52,501 bases of DNA, from NCBI GenBank assembly GCA_009903405.1, contig PRCZ01000003.1, positions 15,347-67,847 on the forward strand. Direction: 5' to 3'. The notes under the pieces are model-generated. The model saw nothing but the letters and a program-made list of their open reading frames with translations, was not told where the DNA came from and did no database searches. Shown piece after piece: positions 1 through 9,814 of the stretch. A program made the position numbers and the translations under genes. Source of the DNA: Candidatus Methanophaga sp. AG-394-G06 (GTDB taxonomy: Archaea; Halobacteriota; Syntropharchaeia; Alkanophagales; Methanospirareceae). Each line of letters begins with the position of its first letter. Positions within the stretch are counted from its first letter, which is position 1.

Positions 1-14
1 CGTATTTGTATAGC

Positions 15-1388
15 TCACCTCAAACAAAGCTCATTGACGAGCAATTTTTTGAGTTCCGCGTAGACATCTTTTGCCTGTAACCGCCATGTGGCGAAGACCG
101 AAGCGATGTACTGGTAATATTCAGCGCCATCCTCAGATCTAAAGGTGCCTATGATCTTCCGCATGAGCACATGCTCCCTGATAACCTGCTCGCTGAGATT
201 GTTCGTTGGCTCCATACCGGGATAAAGTAGGCATGTGTACCAATTTCCCAGACCGTTTCTGATATAAGTTACCGGCTTCTTCAGTTCCGTGAACTTGCTG
301 AAATGCTCCGCTAACTCTGCCATTTCACTATCCCTCACTTCTTTCTGCTGTTTCCGTTCTTCCATGGATGTCGGCGGGTCTTTGCCGAGGAACCCCTTCA
401 ATACCTTGAATTTTTCATGAATGGCTTCTGACAGCTCCTTACCGCCAGGTTGTTCAATGAACGCATCTACGTCTCTTATCTGGTGTGCCCAGCAGCGCTG
501 CAAAATCGGAATGATATTATAGGCTCGCCAGCCATCGACAACGCCTGCACCGCTAATATCCCCACCAAAAATTTCACGCAAAACGTTCTGGCCCCTCGAG
601 GGTCTGATCACTACCACCACCTCATCCTCTGGCGTCCTGAAAGTCCAGAGCCAATAGTTTTTACCGAGAACTCGTATCCCCGTCTCGTCCATATAATTCC
701 ACGTCGCAGCTCTGACTTTATCGATATTTGCGGAATAAGTAGTCTTGCAAGCGTCTCCTACACGGAGAATTGCATCCTGAATGCCCTTAGGAGTGATGTT
801 GAAGGAATTGAGATGTAAAGCGAAATCATTGATTCTACGAAGAACGCCCCGAAGGCTAAATTTCAACATTATCAGATATACAAGTAGATCTACGCCGAAT
901 CTACCCTTTTGAGGGCATTCCTCGTCCTTTGCGATAAACACATGTCCACAGTCCTGGCACTTATATTTGTGACGATTGAACTGAATGACCTCGATCTTGG
1001 GCGGTGGAGGGAGTTCTTCGATAACCTGCTTTTCAACGCCACACTCCTCTAAATTGCCACTGCCGCAAAGCTCACATTGATCGGTAGTAACTTCCACCAC
1101 CCTGTCAGGCTCAGGTGTTGGTCTGGTTGCCACCCTATGCCCATTTGGAGCACCACGCTTCTTTGATGAGTTCTTGGATTCTGAGTTCTTCTTATATCTT
1201 TGCGCGGAAGAAGGAGTATGCGGATTTTCATATTTGGCGAGTTTAGCTTTTAGCTCTTCAATTAGTTTTGCCTGCTCAGCAATTATTTTTGCTTTCGCTT
1301 CGTTATCGCTTTTCAACTCTGCTACTATTTCCTCTAGCCCCTTTATCTGGAGCTTCAAACTTTGATAATCGCTTGCTGTTACAGGCAT
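15..1388 (-). mobile_element. IS66-family transposase (TnpC-like)
   Basis: 457-aa ORF; N-terminal coiled coil and 'NPHTPSSAQRYKK', zinc-ribbon 'CELCGSGN...CQDCGHVF', DDE-like 'YMDETGIRV', 'VVDGWRAYN', 'RCWAHQIRD', 'PTNNLSEQVIREHVLMRKI' typical of IS66 transposases. Confidence 0.92.
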
Positions 1389-1615
1389 CCCGCTATTTAG
1401 GCCCCCATCATCAAAAAAGTAATGTGACCATGCCTATTTAAATATGTTTGTCTCCTGAGGATAATATTGAGTAAATATGCTATTTCCATTACCCGCTACT
1501 GCATTATTATCGATGGGAAAATTCTGTAGCTAAACAAATACAAATAACCTATATATATACTACTACTTTAAAGCAGGATGTAGCCATGAGATCAATTAGG
1601 CGGGCGAGGTGAAAA

Positions 1616-2386
1616 GTGGAGGAGGAAGGATTACCAAAATTCTGGTCTATTTTGTATGCGTTGTATCGTCTAAAACGTATTTGTAACAGTTTTGAGCTTC
1701 AGAAGTATCTGTACCTTGCAAAAGTGGATGGCAAAGCGCCAATTGATTATATCTTTGTTGACGACTATTACGGGCCTTGCTGTTCATGCATAAAACAGGA
1801 TGCTATAGCTCTTGGAGAACAGGGCTATATAAAGGTATCATTTGAAAATGGCTGGGTCTTTGAAATTACCGAGGATGGAATAAAACAGGTTGAGAATTAT
1901 ATTAGGTCGGTACCAGTAGAAGTACGAAGATCATTTGACCTTATTTTAGAAAAATATATTTCCCTACCTCTGGTAAAGTTAAGAGATAATTGGTATATGA
2001 ACTCGAAACCACGTGATGAACACGAGCAAATAAAAAAGCAGCTACTCTCAGAGATAGATCTCTTATTGAATGAGTTCTCTCAATTTGAATCAAATGGTAA
2101 TTCGCTTTTCATACGCGGTTCAATAGATTATTGCCTGCTGGTGTTAAAGCGGGAAAATTTGGACGAAATTCAAAAGAATAACTTATTAGCCATAATTAAA
2201 GGATACCTTAAGAAAATCATGACATTAAGAGAGCTTACACGAGGTAATCAGAAGGTATTAGAGTATTTCTGCTTGAACGATATAAAAGAAGATTTTGAAC
2301 TGGCCCAAAAGGCATGTGTGGAATATAATGTCTTACCTGCGTTGTTCGATGACGACATAGATTTGTCCGCTCTTATTGAGGAATAA
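1616..2386 (+). CDS. Panacea/YwgA-like (SocA-like) domain protein, putative antitoxin-like partner
   Basis: ORF with GTG start; 'LQKYLYLAK...YIFVDDYYGPCCSCIKQDAIALGEQGYI...FEITEDGIKQVE' resembles the Panacea/DUF4065/YwgA fold pattern (LQKLLYLA...YGP...L...G.I...yxlTexG); 3 bp upstream of a PIN gene. Confidence 0.5.
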   Translation: MEEEGLPKFWSILYALYRLKRICNSFELQKYLYLAKVDGKAPIDYIFVDDYYGPCCSCIKQDAIALGEQGYIKVSFENGWVFEITEDGIKQVENYIRSVPVEVRRSFDLILEKYISLPLVKLRDNWYMNSKPRDEHEQIKKQLLSEIDLLLNEFSQFESNGNSLFIRGSIDYCLLVLKRENLDEIQKNNLLAIIKGYLKKIMTLRELTRGNQKVLEYFCLNDIKEDFELAQKACVEYNVLPALFDDDIDLSALIEE

Positions 2387-2389
2387 CAA

Positions 2390-3025
2390 ATGGGTTCGGG
2401 AGCGGAAGCACAAAAAATAGTCATATATGATACTAATTTGATAATTTATTATTGCTTTATGCACGAAGAGAAAATTAAAGGAAAGGCAGTAATTATTAGA
2501 GTTATGGGTTTTACGAACAGGATCCAAACACTTACAGAACAGTTTGTAACTGATGGTTTTGAAATTGAAACGATCTCAGGGGCGATGGCTGAGATCTTTG
2601 ATAAGGGCATAGCGAAAATTGTTGACGAATTTTGTGATGACCCCCAAACAAAAAGCTTGATCGGGCTTCCCGAAAGAGTGAAAATATCCAGTAGGATTCG
2701 GCTACGATTAGCACGGAAGACCGAGGAAAAGATTAAACGTCTACAGAATAAGGCATGGTTTAAAGTAATTGATTATCACCCGGACGAACGAGAGATAAGA
2801 GCGGTGAAGGATTTTTATCTGTCGCTTAACGGAACGCTAAAGATGGAAGAGCACAAGAGGAAGAAGAGGACGAGAGTGCCTTATCCCTCTGATATAGATA
2901 TGGCATTATTAACATACTCAAAGAAGACCGGAGCCCCGATAGTAACGAACGACAGTGATCTAACAGATTTTAAAGAAGAATTGGTGGCTAGAGGGTTATG
3001 CTCGGGCATAATAGTAGTTCCTTGA
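2390..3025 (+). CDS. PIN-domain protein (putative RNase toxin)
   Basis: Acidic PIN residues in order: 'YDTNLIIY', 'SGAMAEIFDKG', 'PSDIDMALLTYSKKTGAPIVTNDSDL'; tightly linked to the preceding ORF. Confidence 0.75.
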   Translation: MGSGAEAQKIVIYDTNLIIYYCFMHEEKIKGKAVIIRVMGFTNRIQTLTEQFVTDGFEIETISGAMAEIFDKGIAKIVDEFCDDPQTKSLIGLPERVKISSRIRLRLARKTEEKIKRLQNKAWFKVIDYHPDEREIRAVKDFYLSLNGTLKMEEHKRKKRTRVPYPSDIDMALLTYSKKTGAPIVTNDSDLTDFKEELVARGLCSGIIVVP

Positions 3026-3120
3026 ATTTCAAATGTGGAGAGAGGTAAAAAAGTAGCTGAGAGATGCCAGGAATAACAATGGCACATCCTCAGCCATATT
3101 TTTGCAATTATAACTCACAT

Positions 3121-3792
3121 TTATTTCTCCTTCTTTTCTTCTTCTAGTTTTTCATGCATATACTCGCCAACGGTCTCTCTGCCGCCCCAGCCCACTGAAA
3201 TACCTATAGCGACTCCAATGCCTATTCCAATACCCCATGCTAACGGAACGAGGAACGTGTATATGATTTGCATGTTGATGAGTAACTGCTCCATCGCTAG
3301 TACAAGCACTACTACTACCATGATCACCTTAAGCACCGGTGCTATTATATCAGCGAGAAGAATCTTATGGGTTCCTAGTGTTTCATCTATCCACTTCATG
3401 GCGATTGCAATCAGTATCATTCCCACTACCAGTATTATGGCTGCTATGATCAGACGCGGGAAGTATAGCGCAAGCGCAGTCATGAAGTCGGACAGATATG
3501 GTATGTTCAACACGTTTACGGCTGCCATGATGAAGATGATGTATATAAACCATCTAATCACAACATCAAAAATTTTCGAAATACTCCATCCCGTTTTCTC
3601 GATCGTATCTCCCACACCTGCTTTGCTCACCATAGCGTCAACGCCAATTTTATCAAGTACTAATCGCACGACTTTCCCGAGTACACGCCCTAGAATCAAT
3701 CCAATTATCAGAAGTATTATCGCTCCAGCTATCGCAATTAATGTATCGAAAAACTTAACTTGTATAAATGCTGCTTCTAGTTCTTCTAACAT
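3121..3792 (-). CDS. Mechanosensitive ion channel-like TM-helix protein (MscS TM_helix family)
   Basis: Multiple TM segments; 'IIGLILGRVLGKVVRLVLDKIGVDAMVSKAGV', 'LAWGIGIGIGVAIGISVGWGGRETVGEYMHEKLE'. Confidence 0.7.
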   Translation of the reverse strand: MLEELEAAFIQVKFFDTLIAIAGAIILLIIGLILGRVLGKVVRLVLDKIGVDAMVSKAGVGDTIEKTGWSISKIFDVVIRWFIYIIFIMAAVNVLNIPYLSDFMTALALYFPRLIIAAIILVVGMILIAIAMKWIDETLGTHKILLADIIAPVLKVIMVVVVLVLAMEQLLINMQIIYTFLVPLAWGIGIGIGVAIGISVGWGGRETVGEYMHEKLEEEKKEK

Positions 3793-4221
3793 TTTCTTAT
3801 CACCTCCTACTTGTTTTTATAGCGCTTATGTCATTACCTATTACTATGCAGGGACACAAAGGCCTATACTACGTATGTATTACGTGTATAAATAGTACGT
3901 GGGTACGGCTGAAGATACATGATACATGATACATGATGCAGGAGGGTTTTGATGGCGGTTCAGGCGTATAATGACTTGGAACTCCATCCGTCAAGTAAGC
4001 CAACAGGCAGACAAATACCATCAGCCTATTTAATATATCTGTCGGACACAGATTAGAGGTACAGGGACATTTTTTTCAAAATTCCTAACCTTTTTCGGCT
4101 TTTTAGCCAAAACCAAATATAATTAGGGCGTGATTTATATGCCCCTTACAACAAACCCTTTTTCTAAAGAAAAAGGCTTTACCGAAAAAGTTGTTGGTCA
4201 AGCTTTCTTTTAAACCATTTA

Positions 4222-4252
4222 TTTAGAAAAGCGTTTACGAAAAACGCTTCGC
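4222..4252. repeat. 31-bp palindromic repeat tttagaaaagcgtttacgaaaaacgcttcgc, copy 1
   Basis: Identical 31-mer at 35853-35883; stem AAGCGTTT/AAACGCTT. Confidence 0.85.
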
Positions 4253-4278
4253 AGTAAAAGAAAGAAAGGTTTTAGGGG

Positions 4279-6003
4279 ATGAAAAGAAAAAACGAAAAAA
4301 TGAATGAAACGAAAAGAAGATTAAGCGCTGTTGTAGTGCTAACAGGCATCTTAATCCTGGGTGCTATTGTGCTCTCTACGGAAATTGCAGGTGCAGAGTC
4401 GATGACGCCAGAGGAGCTCTTTGAGGCTCTCTCTGGCGGTCGGGCTATGAATGGCACAATGACAATAGGTGAACAGACTTCACCTACTATCGGCACGAGA
4501 ACTGTTATTCTGACCGGACCGACTTCTGCCGATTTTGTTATGATGCTGGAAGGAGAGGATGAAGCTGAGACAGGGGAAGCGTGGTGGGACGCGGACAAAG
4601 AGAAGTTTGCGATCAAGGAGGGAGACGAGGAACCCCTGTATTATGATTTACTGCCAAATGGCTATGGTAGCACTTATGAAATGGACGGTCTTCCCGAGTT
4701 GGACATCAGGGAGAATGTTACCTGCGAGGAGAGAGAGACTTTTGTTGATGAGAATACCACGGTAAAGACCTGGACAGCGAAAAATACAACTGGTGTCGTG
4801 GTAGCAAAATGGGAAGGTACGTTCACCCGGATCAAAGAGGCACCTGTTGAGGAGAACGAGACGATAAACATTGCAGTGGACAAACACGATGAAGCGGGCG
4901 TTACAAAGATAATCGCAGTACCGCTGTTCATATCATCACACAGCGGGCACATTGGCGAGATCGAGTATGTGCTTGGGCTGCGCGAGGAACTGCCGATGAT
5001 GAGCAGGAGGAGTAGACGAGTATTTGTCGAAGGAAAAGAGCTGGAACGTTCTATTGTAGCCCTTGAAGGAAGATACCGCGTTTCCTACACACCAATAGCT
5101 GAGACAGTAAGCGCAATGGGAGTAACAGCAAAGCAGCACCACGGCGGAGGAGAAGCGGAGGAAGAAGAACTCGTTCCCGTTGATACACAAACGAAGATCG
5201 TACTAGCGAATGCTATTGATGACCACTGGGCGATTGCGGATATTCTGGTGGATCACGCGGCTGCATTAAACGAAGATCCCGCCAATGAAACCATCGTACT
5301 CATTGCACACGGAACAGATAATGAATCCAATTTTGCAGGTTGGGTGAGCAGTTCCAAGTCGCTTGCAGAGCAGATGAAACTCAAATTGAGGTACGAAATG
5401 GGACTCAATATAAATGATGTACGATATTCTTTTGTATTTCCAAATGAGACGCTACATTCAGACCTCTTAGTAAGAGCGGTAGTGGAGAATGTTTCCGCGA
5501 CATCTGACACCATTGTGGTTCCGCTAATGGTCAGCGAAGGGTATTTCACGGGTAGAAAAATCCCAGGGCTGTTGCAGAACCTCAGTTACGCATATCCGGA
5601 AAAAGGGGAGAGAGCGCTGACACCGCATCGAGGTGACGTGAAAATTAACTCCGGACATCCATCCGACGGGCACGTGATGACCTTTGAGTACATATTGGGT
5701 TCAACCTCAACCGAAGACCTCACAATTGACGAAGGCGCAGACATAGTGAATATTACGGCAGATAACTACGTCTACTCATTCACTCGGAAGTCCACCAATG
5801 ATTCAATCACGCTCCGGGTGAAGGAAGAGCTATTCCCGGAACGATTCTTTGAACTGAGGACGAAGTGCAAATTGGCGAAAATGGAAAAAGGCGATGTAAC
5901 GAAAGAGGAGATGAAGGCGTTTAAAATGTTCAAGGAAGAGCTAAAGGAGAAGTTGATGTATCTGCCAGTCGACTATCTTTTCGACAACGTGAACAAAAGT
6001 TGA
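4279..6003 (+). CDS. Exported CbiX-like (sirohydrochlorin chelatase-type) domain protein
   Basis: N-terminal signal/TM segment; two chelatase-like halves: 'VTKIIAVPLFISSHSGHIGEIEYVLGL' and 'IVLIAHGTDNESNFAGW...IVVPLMVSEGYFTGRKIPGLL'. Confidence 0.7.
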   Translation: MKRKNEKMNETKRRLSAVVVLTGILILGAIVLSTEIAGAESMTPEELFEALSGGRAMNGTMTIGEQTSPTIGTRTVILTGPTSADFVMMLEGEDEAETGEAWWDADKEKFAIKEGDEEPLYYDLLPNGYGSTYEMDGLPELDIRENVTCEERETFVDENTTVKTWTAKNTTGVVVAKWEGTFTRIKEAPVEENETINIAVDKHDEAGVTKIIAVPLFISSHSGHIGEIEYVLGLREELPMMSRRSRRVFVEGKELERSIVALEGRYRVSYTPIAETVSAMGVTAKQHHGGGEAEEEELVPVDTQTKIVLANAIDDHWAIADILVDHAAALNEDPANETIVLIAHGTDNESNFAGWVSSSKSLAEQMKLKLRYEMGLNINDVRYSFVFPNETLHSDLLVRAVVENVSATSDTIVVPLMVSEGYFTGRKIPGLLQNLSYAYPEKGERALTPHRGDVKINSGHPSDGHVMTFEYILGSTSTEDLTIDEGADIVNITADNYVYSFTRKSTNDSITLRVKEELFPERFFELRTKCKLAKMEKGDVTKEEMKAFKMFKEELKEKLMYLPVDYLFDNVNKS

Positions 6004-6128
6004 CACGGGTTGTTTTTTGAAAGAAAGTTTTTTAGATGATTTTAGATGCATGTAATTCAAATTGAAAGATATATACATACACCGTATTGGTTACAACTTT
6101 ATTAACTTCTAACAAGATACTGAGTAGT

Positions 6129-7370
6129 ATGAACGAAAGAAAGAAGATAGGAATAATCACAAGTGGCGGTGATTGCGGCGGATTAAATGCAGTTATCAAA
6201 GGAGTCAGTTCAATGGCAAATTATTATGGCCTGGAAAATGTTGTTATACCCAATGGCTATGCCGGGCTCTACAATCTAATTGATTTCGAAACAGATGATC
6301 TAATCAGTTTAGATTATATTCGCATGGGTTTGTTTCATTCAAATATAGCAGGATCTGAAGCAGGGCATTCACGAGTGAAAATCTCAAAATTGGATGATGA
6401 AAATAAATATAATCGGATTAAGCAAGGACTTGATAAACATTCTATTGACGCATTAGTAGTAAGTGGCGGAGACGACACCGGCTCTGTTGCTCTGGATTTA
6501 CTAAATAATGGCATTGCAATAAACCATGTTCCCAAAACAATGGATTTTGATCTTCAGTCATATAGCGTTGGCGGCGACTCCGCAATTAATGCCATATCAA
6601 AAATGGCTGCAAATCTCAGAACCACTGCAAGAAGCCATAACAGGATTATGATTTTAGAAGTCTTCGGCAGATATGCAGGGCATGCCGCTTTTAGAGGCGG
6701 TATTGCAGCCGATGCAGACTGTATAATTATACCGGAAGTTGCCCCTGATTTCGATGTTATTTATGAGGATATGTTTGCTAAATATACCGAGCGAATAAAA
6801 AGCTCAGACGTAAAAGCCGGCAGTTATTTGATTGTCGTTTCTGAAGCGCTAAAAGGTAATAAGCCTGAAGATGACGTTGACGAGCGCGGATTTTTAATAG
6901 ATAAGACAAGAGGTTCCGATGCATTTGGGCACTATCCTCTTGCGGGTTCCGGAAAGACAATAGAAGCGGAACTAAAGAAACGAATGAAAAATGATGAGAA
7001 GATGAAACAATTCATGGAGCAGGTGCACATGTATGTTCAGGGCCAATACGACATACCTGAAATCCGGGTGATCCGACCAACACATCTGGTACGGTGCGGC
7101 GATTCGTCCGCTTATGATGCTAATTTCGGTAAAGAATGCGGTGCAGGAGCAGTTATATTATTGATGCAAAATGTTACCGGTGCTACTGTTACAGGTGTAA
7201 GAAATGGTGTTGTAGAATATATGGACATCTCGGAAGCGATAAAACAAAATACAGTAAATCTTGATCAGGTTGCATTGCACGAGGCACTTGGGATTTGTTT
7301 CGGCCGGAAGACCAAAAAAACGGGTTTCGAAAAGAAAATGAAACTCGATAGGGTAAACAGGTATTTGTAG
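6129..7370 (+). CDS. 6-phosphofructokinase, PfkA family, PPi-type active-site signature
   Basis: 'GIITSGGDCGGLNAVIKG', 'VVSGGDDTGS', 'VPKTMDFDLQSYSVGGDSA'; internal ATG at 6129 fits the canonical N-terminus better than 6087. Confidence 0.85.
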   Translation: MNERKKIGIITSGGDCGGLNAVIKGVSSMANYYGLENVVIPNGYAGLYNLIDFETDDLISLDYIRMGLFHSNIAGSEAGHSRVKISKLDDENKYNRIKQGLDKHSIDALVVSGGDDTGSVALDLLNNGIAINHVPKTMDFDLQSYSVGGDSAINAISKMAANLRTTARSHNRIMILEVFGRYAGHAAFRGGIAADADCIIIPEVAPDFDVIYEDMFAKYTERIKSSDVKAGSYLIVVSEALKGNKPEDDVDERGFLIDKTRGSDAFGHYPLAGSGKTIEAELKKRMKNDEKMKQFMEQVHMYVQGQYDIPEIRVIRPTHLVRCGDSSAYDANFGKECGAGAVILLMQNVTGATVTGVRNGVVEYMDISEAIKQNTVNLDQVALHEALGICFGRKTKKTGFEKKMKLDRVNRYL

Positions 7371-7374
7371 TTCC

Positions 7375-7450
7375 AAGAAAATAAATTATTGACTCAGATT
7401 AACGCTGATTAAGACAGAAGAAATTAAATCCGTGTAAATCGGCGTCTTGT
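7375..7450 (+). repeat. Partial copy of dispersed 'cagattaacgc' element
   Basis: 'aagaaaataaattattgactcagattaacgctgattaagacagaagaaattaaatccgtgtaaatcggcgtc'; compare 11301-11419. Confidence 0.85.
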
Positions 7451-7489
7451 ATTATGGCCTGTATTAACTTGACATTGTCACAGATCATT

Positions 7490-7585
7490 TACCGCAGAGT
7501 GCGCAGAGACATTAGAAAAAACAAGCGTGGATTGGAACGCTCTTGAACTCTGCGCCCTCGGCGATCCCCGCGTTGATAAATCACT
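7490..7585. repeat. Inverted-repeat element (accgcagagtgcgcagag ... ctctgcgccctcggcg)
   Basis: Complementary arms about 18-20 bp long around a ~50-bp centre. Confidence 0.6.
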
Positions 7586-7668
7586 AGTTTTTATGACAGT
7601 GCCTTTTGGGGTAATCTTCGGGTTAGGAATAGGAAGCTTGTTGGATAAAAATAAGGTGGCAAACAAAA

Positions 7669-8121
7669 ATGGGACATAAAATCAAAATATTGGTAATCTG
7701 TCTGCTAATAGCCGGCGTGATAATAGCGGGAATTGTTTTAGGGGCTCACTCTCTCTACAACCTGGTTGAACAAAAAGAGAGTGGAGTAAATATTGCTTAT
7801 GATGTTGTTAGTTCTCAGGGACAGGGGGGGATTGAGAACCTTTCAGGTATGGAGAGCGTGAAGGTACATGGAACAGTCTGGAACATAGGAGATAAAGCGG
7901 CGAAAAACGTAACGGTAACCATAATATTTACAGACCCTGCACACGACAAAGTAGTTAGAAAAACGGTGGTAGAAGGAGTGGATTTGCTTCCGGATGGAGT
8001 GCAATACGAAAAATTTAATACAGTATATTTTAGAGAATTGACCATACCAAAAACATTAGTGAATGAAACAATTCAGGTTAATTGGATAGAAGACGGGCAG
8101 TTAAAAACTTTGAGCTCATGA
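7669..8121 (+). CDS. Membrane-anchored/secreted protein with FxLYD/CARDB-like beta domain
   Basis: N-terminal TM 'IKILVICLLIAGVIIAGIVLGA', then 'VHGTVWNIGDKAAKNVTVTIIFTDPAHDKVV'. Confidence 0.6.
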   Translation: MGHKIKILVICLLIAGVIIAGIVLGAHSLYNLVEQKESGVNIAYDVVSSQGQGGIENLSGMESVKVHGTVWNIGDKAAKNVTVTIIFTDPAHDKVVRKTVVEGVDLLPDGVQYEKFNTVYFRELTIPKTLVNETIQVNWIEDGQLKTLSS

Positions 8122-8157
8122 GAGCGTGGGGCGATAACAGAAAAATAACGAAAAGAA

Positions 8158-8610
8158 ATGAACGCAGAAAAAGAAGAGAATATGGAAACATTATATTTGG
8201 CTAAGTGGGAAAGTAGATTCTGGGCTTGGCTTATTGACATCCTGTTGGTAGGATTTTTTTCGAGAGGATTTTTTTGGGATTTTGAGTTTATCAACATAGC
8301 GGGTTTTGGGATTAGTGGATTATTGATGTTTGCCTATTGGACTTTATTCGAAGGGTATAATGGACAATCTGTTGGTAAAATGGCATTGGGTTTAAAAGTT
8401 ACAGATCGGAACGGCAGGAAAATAGATTTCGGAGTTGCAGCATTAGAAAGTTGTGGCAAAGCATTTATTCTGCCATTGGATTGTCTTATTGGCTGGTTGG
8501 CTATGCCGAATAGTAAGTTGCGTCTCTTTAACCGGATTTCCAATACCATTGTTATAAAAACAAAGTATGAAGAACCCGAGGGGGTAAGATATGTCAAAGA
8601 AAAGGAATAG
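8158..8610 (+). CDS. RDD family membrane protein
   Basis: 'WESRFWAWLIDILLVGF...YWTLFEGYNGQSVGKMALGLKVTDRNGRKI...LFNRISNTIVI'. Confidence 0.88.
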   Translation: MNAEKEENMETLYLAKWESRFWAWLIDILLVGFFSRGFFWDFEFINIAGFGISGLLMFAYWTLFEGYNGQSVGKMALGLKVTDRNGRKIDFGVAALESCGKAFILPLDCLIGWLAMPNSKLRLFNRISNTIVIKTKYEEPEGVRYVKEKE

Positions 8611-8753
8611 TTTTTTGGTATTCAAGAACATTCGGAATTGCTTTATGTGTTTCGCTGTGCGGTATATTATGCCACCAACAAGAAACATGATCCGGAACTG
8701 CTGAAATGGTGGAACTGGAAGGAAGATGACTAAAGCCCGTAATTGTTTAGCTA

Positions 8754-8872
8754 ACCACAAGATTCCACAGATCCCCACACAACCTTCCTTTCATAAAGAA
8801 AGTTTGATCGAAGAAACGTATATTTTTTCATAAAACTTTTTCTAAAAAGTTTTAGGGTTGAACAATTGTGGT
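8754..8872. repeat. Composite hairpin repeat, 'aaccacaagatt...' family
   Basis: 'aaccacaagattccacagat' start, internal 'cctttcataaagaaag' and 'aaaactttttctaaaaagtttt' hairpins, ends 'caattgtggt'; similar composite at 29955-30100. Confidence 0.6.
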
Positions 8873-8935
8873 CATTCTCCCTGGAAAGAGAAATATGCAA
8901 AAGCTGAGTTTTTTGAAAAACTCTATCTAAACTTT

Positions 8936-9136
8936 CTAATCTAAAATTTCTTTTACTCTGCCGATTTCACCACTTTCAAGACGAACTTTAATTCCATGTG
9001 GATGTGTCCGCGAATTCGTTAGTATGCGTTGAACAACTCCTGTTGTAAGTTTACCTGTTTTTTGGTCCTTTTTTAATACGATTGCAACATGTAACCCCAA
9101 ACTAATATCAGCTCGAATAGTTCCATCCATATACAT
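8936..9136 (-). CDS. YwbE family protein (DUF2196)
   Basis: 66 aa 'GTIRADISLGLHVAIVLKKDQKTGKLTTGVVQRILTNSRTHPHGIKVRLESGEIGRVKEIL'. Confidence 0.85.
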   Translation of the reverse strand: MYMDGTIRADISLGLHVAIVLKKDQKTGKLTTGVVQRILTNSRTHPHGIKVRLESGEIGRVKEILD

Positions 9137-9148
9137 TTCTCCTTTAAA

Positions 9149-9405
9149 TTACTTGTATAATATCTCGCCATTTATTACTGTTACTGCCTGACCACAAAGT
9201 TCTATTTCTGTTTGGGGTTGGGCGTGAACCAGCGTAAGTTATAGCCCATATCGTTTTTATATAGAAATGCGGTTTCAGGCAGATTCAGTTCTTTCGCGAT
9301 CTTCAGCATATCCGAATAGGGAATGGTCTCGGATAAGATGCATACTCCTGCGGGATTGCCGGTAAAAGGCTTTGTTGTGAACGCATCAACTTGGATTGAT
9401 TTCAT
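9149..9405 (-). pseudogene. PhzF-family isomerase remnant with internal deletion and frameshift
   Basis: 'MKSIQVDAFTTKPFTGNPAGVCILSETIPYSDMLKIAKELNLPETAFLY...LRWFTP' then, in another frame, 'TEIELCGQAVTVINGEILYK*', a PhzF C-terminus-like tail. Confidence 0.75.
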
Positions 9406-9814
9406 GGGCTCGTTTCTCATACCAATATTTTTCTCGTCATTGATGATAGATAACGTTTGCGAATTTTTCATTAGTTGTAATTTCATTTTAATTCCTTAAA
9501 ACAATCTGCCGTATTTTTCATTCAATTGTCTCCTTATCATCGTTCGCTTCCATCAAGTCCTCTCAATCCTGATTCTATTCTCCTGATGTCGCCATAATAT
9601 TTCTCCTTAATGAATTCGTTATCTTTCCACGAGGGAATGTTAAGCAAAATAATTTCTGCAGACTTGACTCTCGGCTTTTATTTGCAAACGCTATATGCCT
9701 TTGCAAAAATGAACAAGTTATTTATATTCCCTCCTCTATCTAAAAGTCAGGAGACAGAAGTTTCAGTTAAAGGGAGCTAAGCAGTATATAGCTCTAACAC
9801 AAACGTGATGACAA

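Noticed and set aside
450-818. 122-aa plus-strand ORF inside the IS66 transposase
   Set aside because: Antisense shadow of a well-supported CDS; no recognisable domain or ribosome-binding site
3218-3895. 225-aa plus-strand ORF opposite the MscS-like gene
   Set aside because: Complement of a TM-rich gene gives an Ile/Ser/Thr-rich artefact translation
3913-3945. gatacat tandem triplet as a regulatory array
   Set aside because: Only three short units; no positional support for a regulatory role
3952-4056. 34-aa ORF MAVQAYNDLELHPSSKPTGRQIPSAYLIYLSDTD
   Set aside because: Too short and without recognisable homology; nearby gatacat repeats suggest non-coding sequence
7631-7678. Short hydrophobic reading frame 'MTVPFGVIFGLGIGSLLDKNKVANKNGT'
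   Set aside because: Overlaps the start of the next gene; could be a remnant, but evidence is insufficient
8620-8733. Open frame '...HSELLYVFRCAVYYATNKKHDPELLKWWNWKEDD*' after the RDD gene
   Set aside because: Looks like a possible C-terminal gene remnant but has no start and no family I can name
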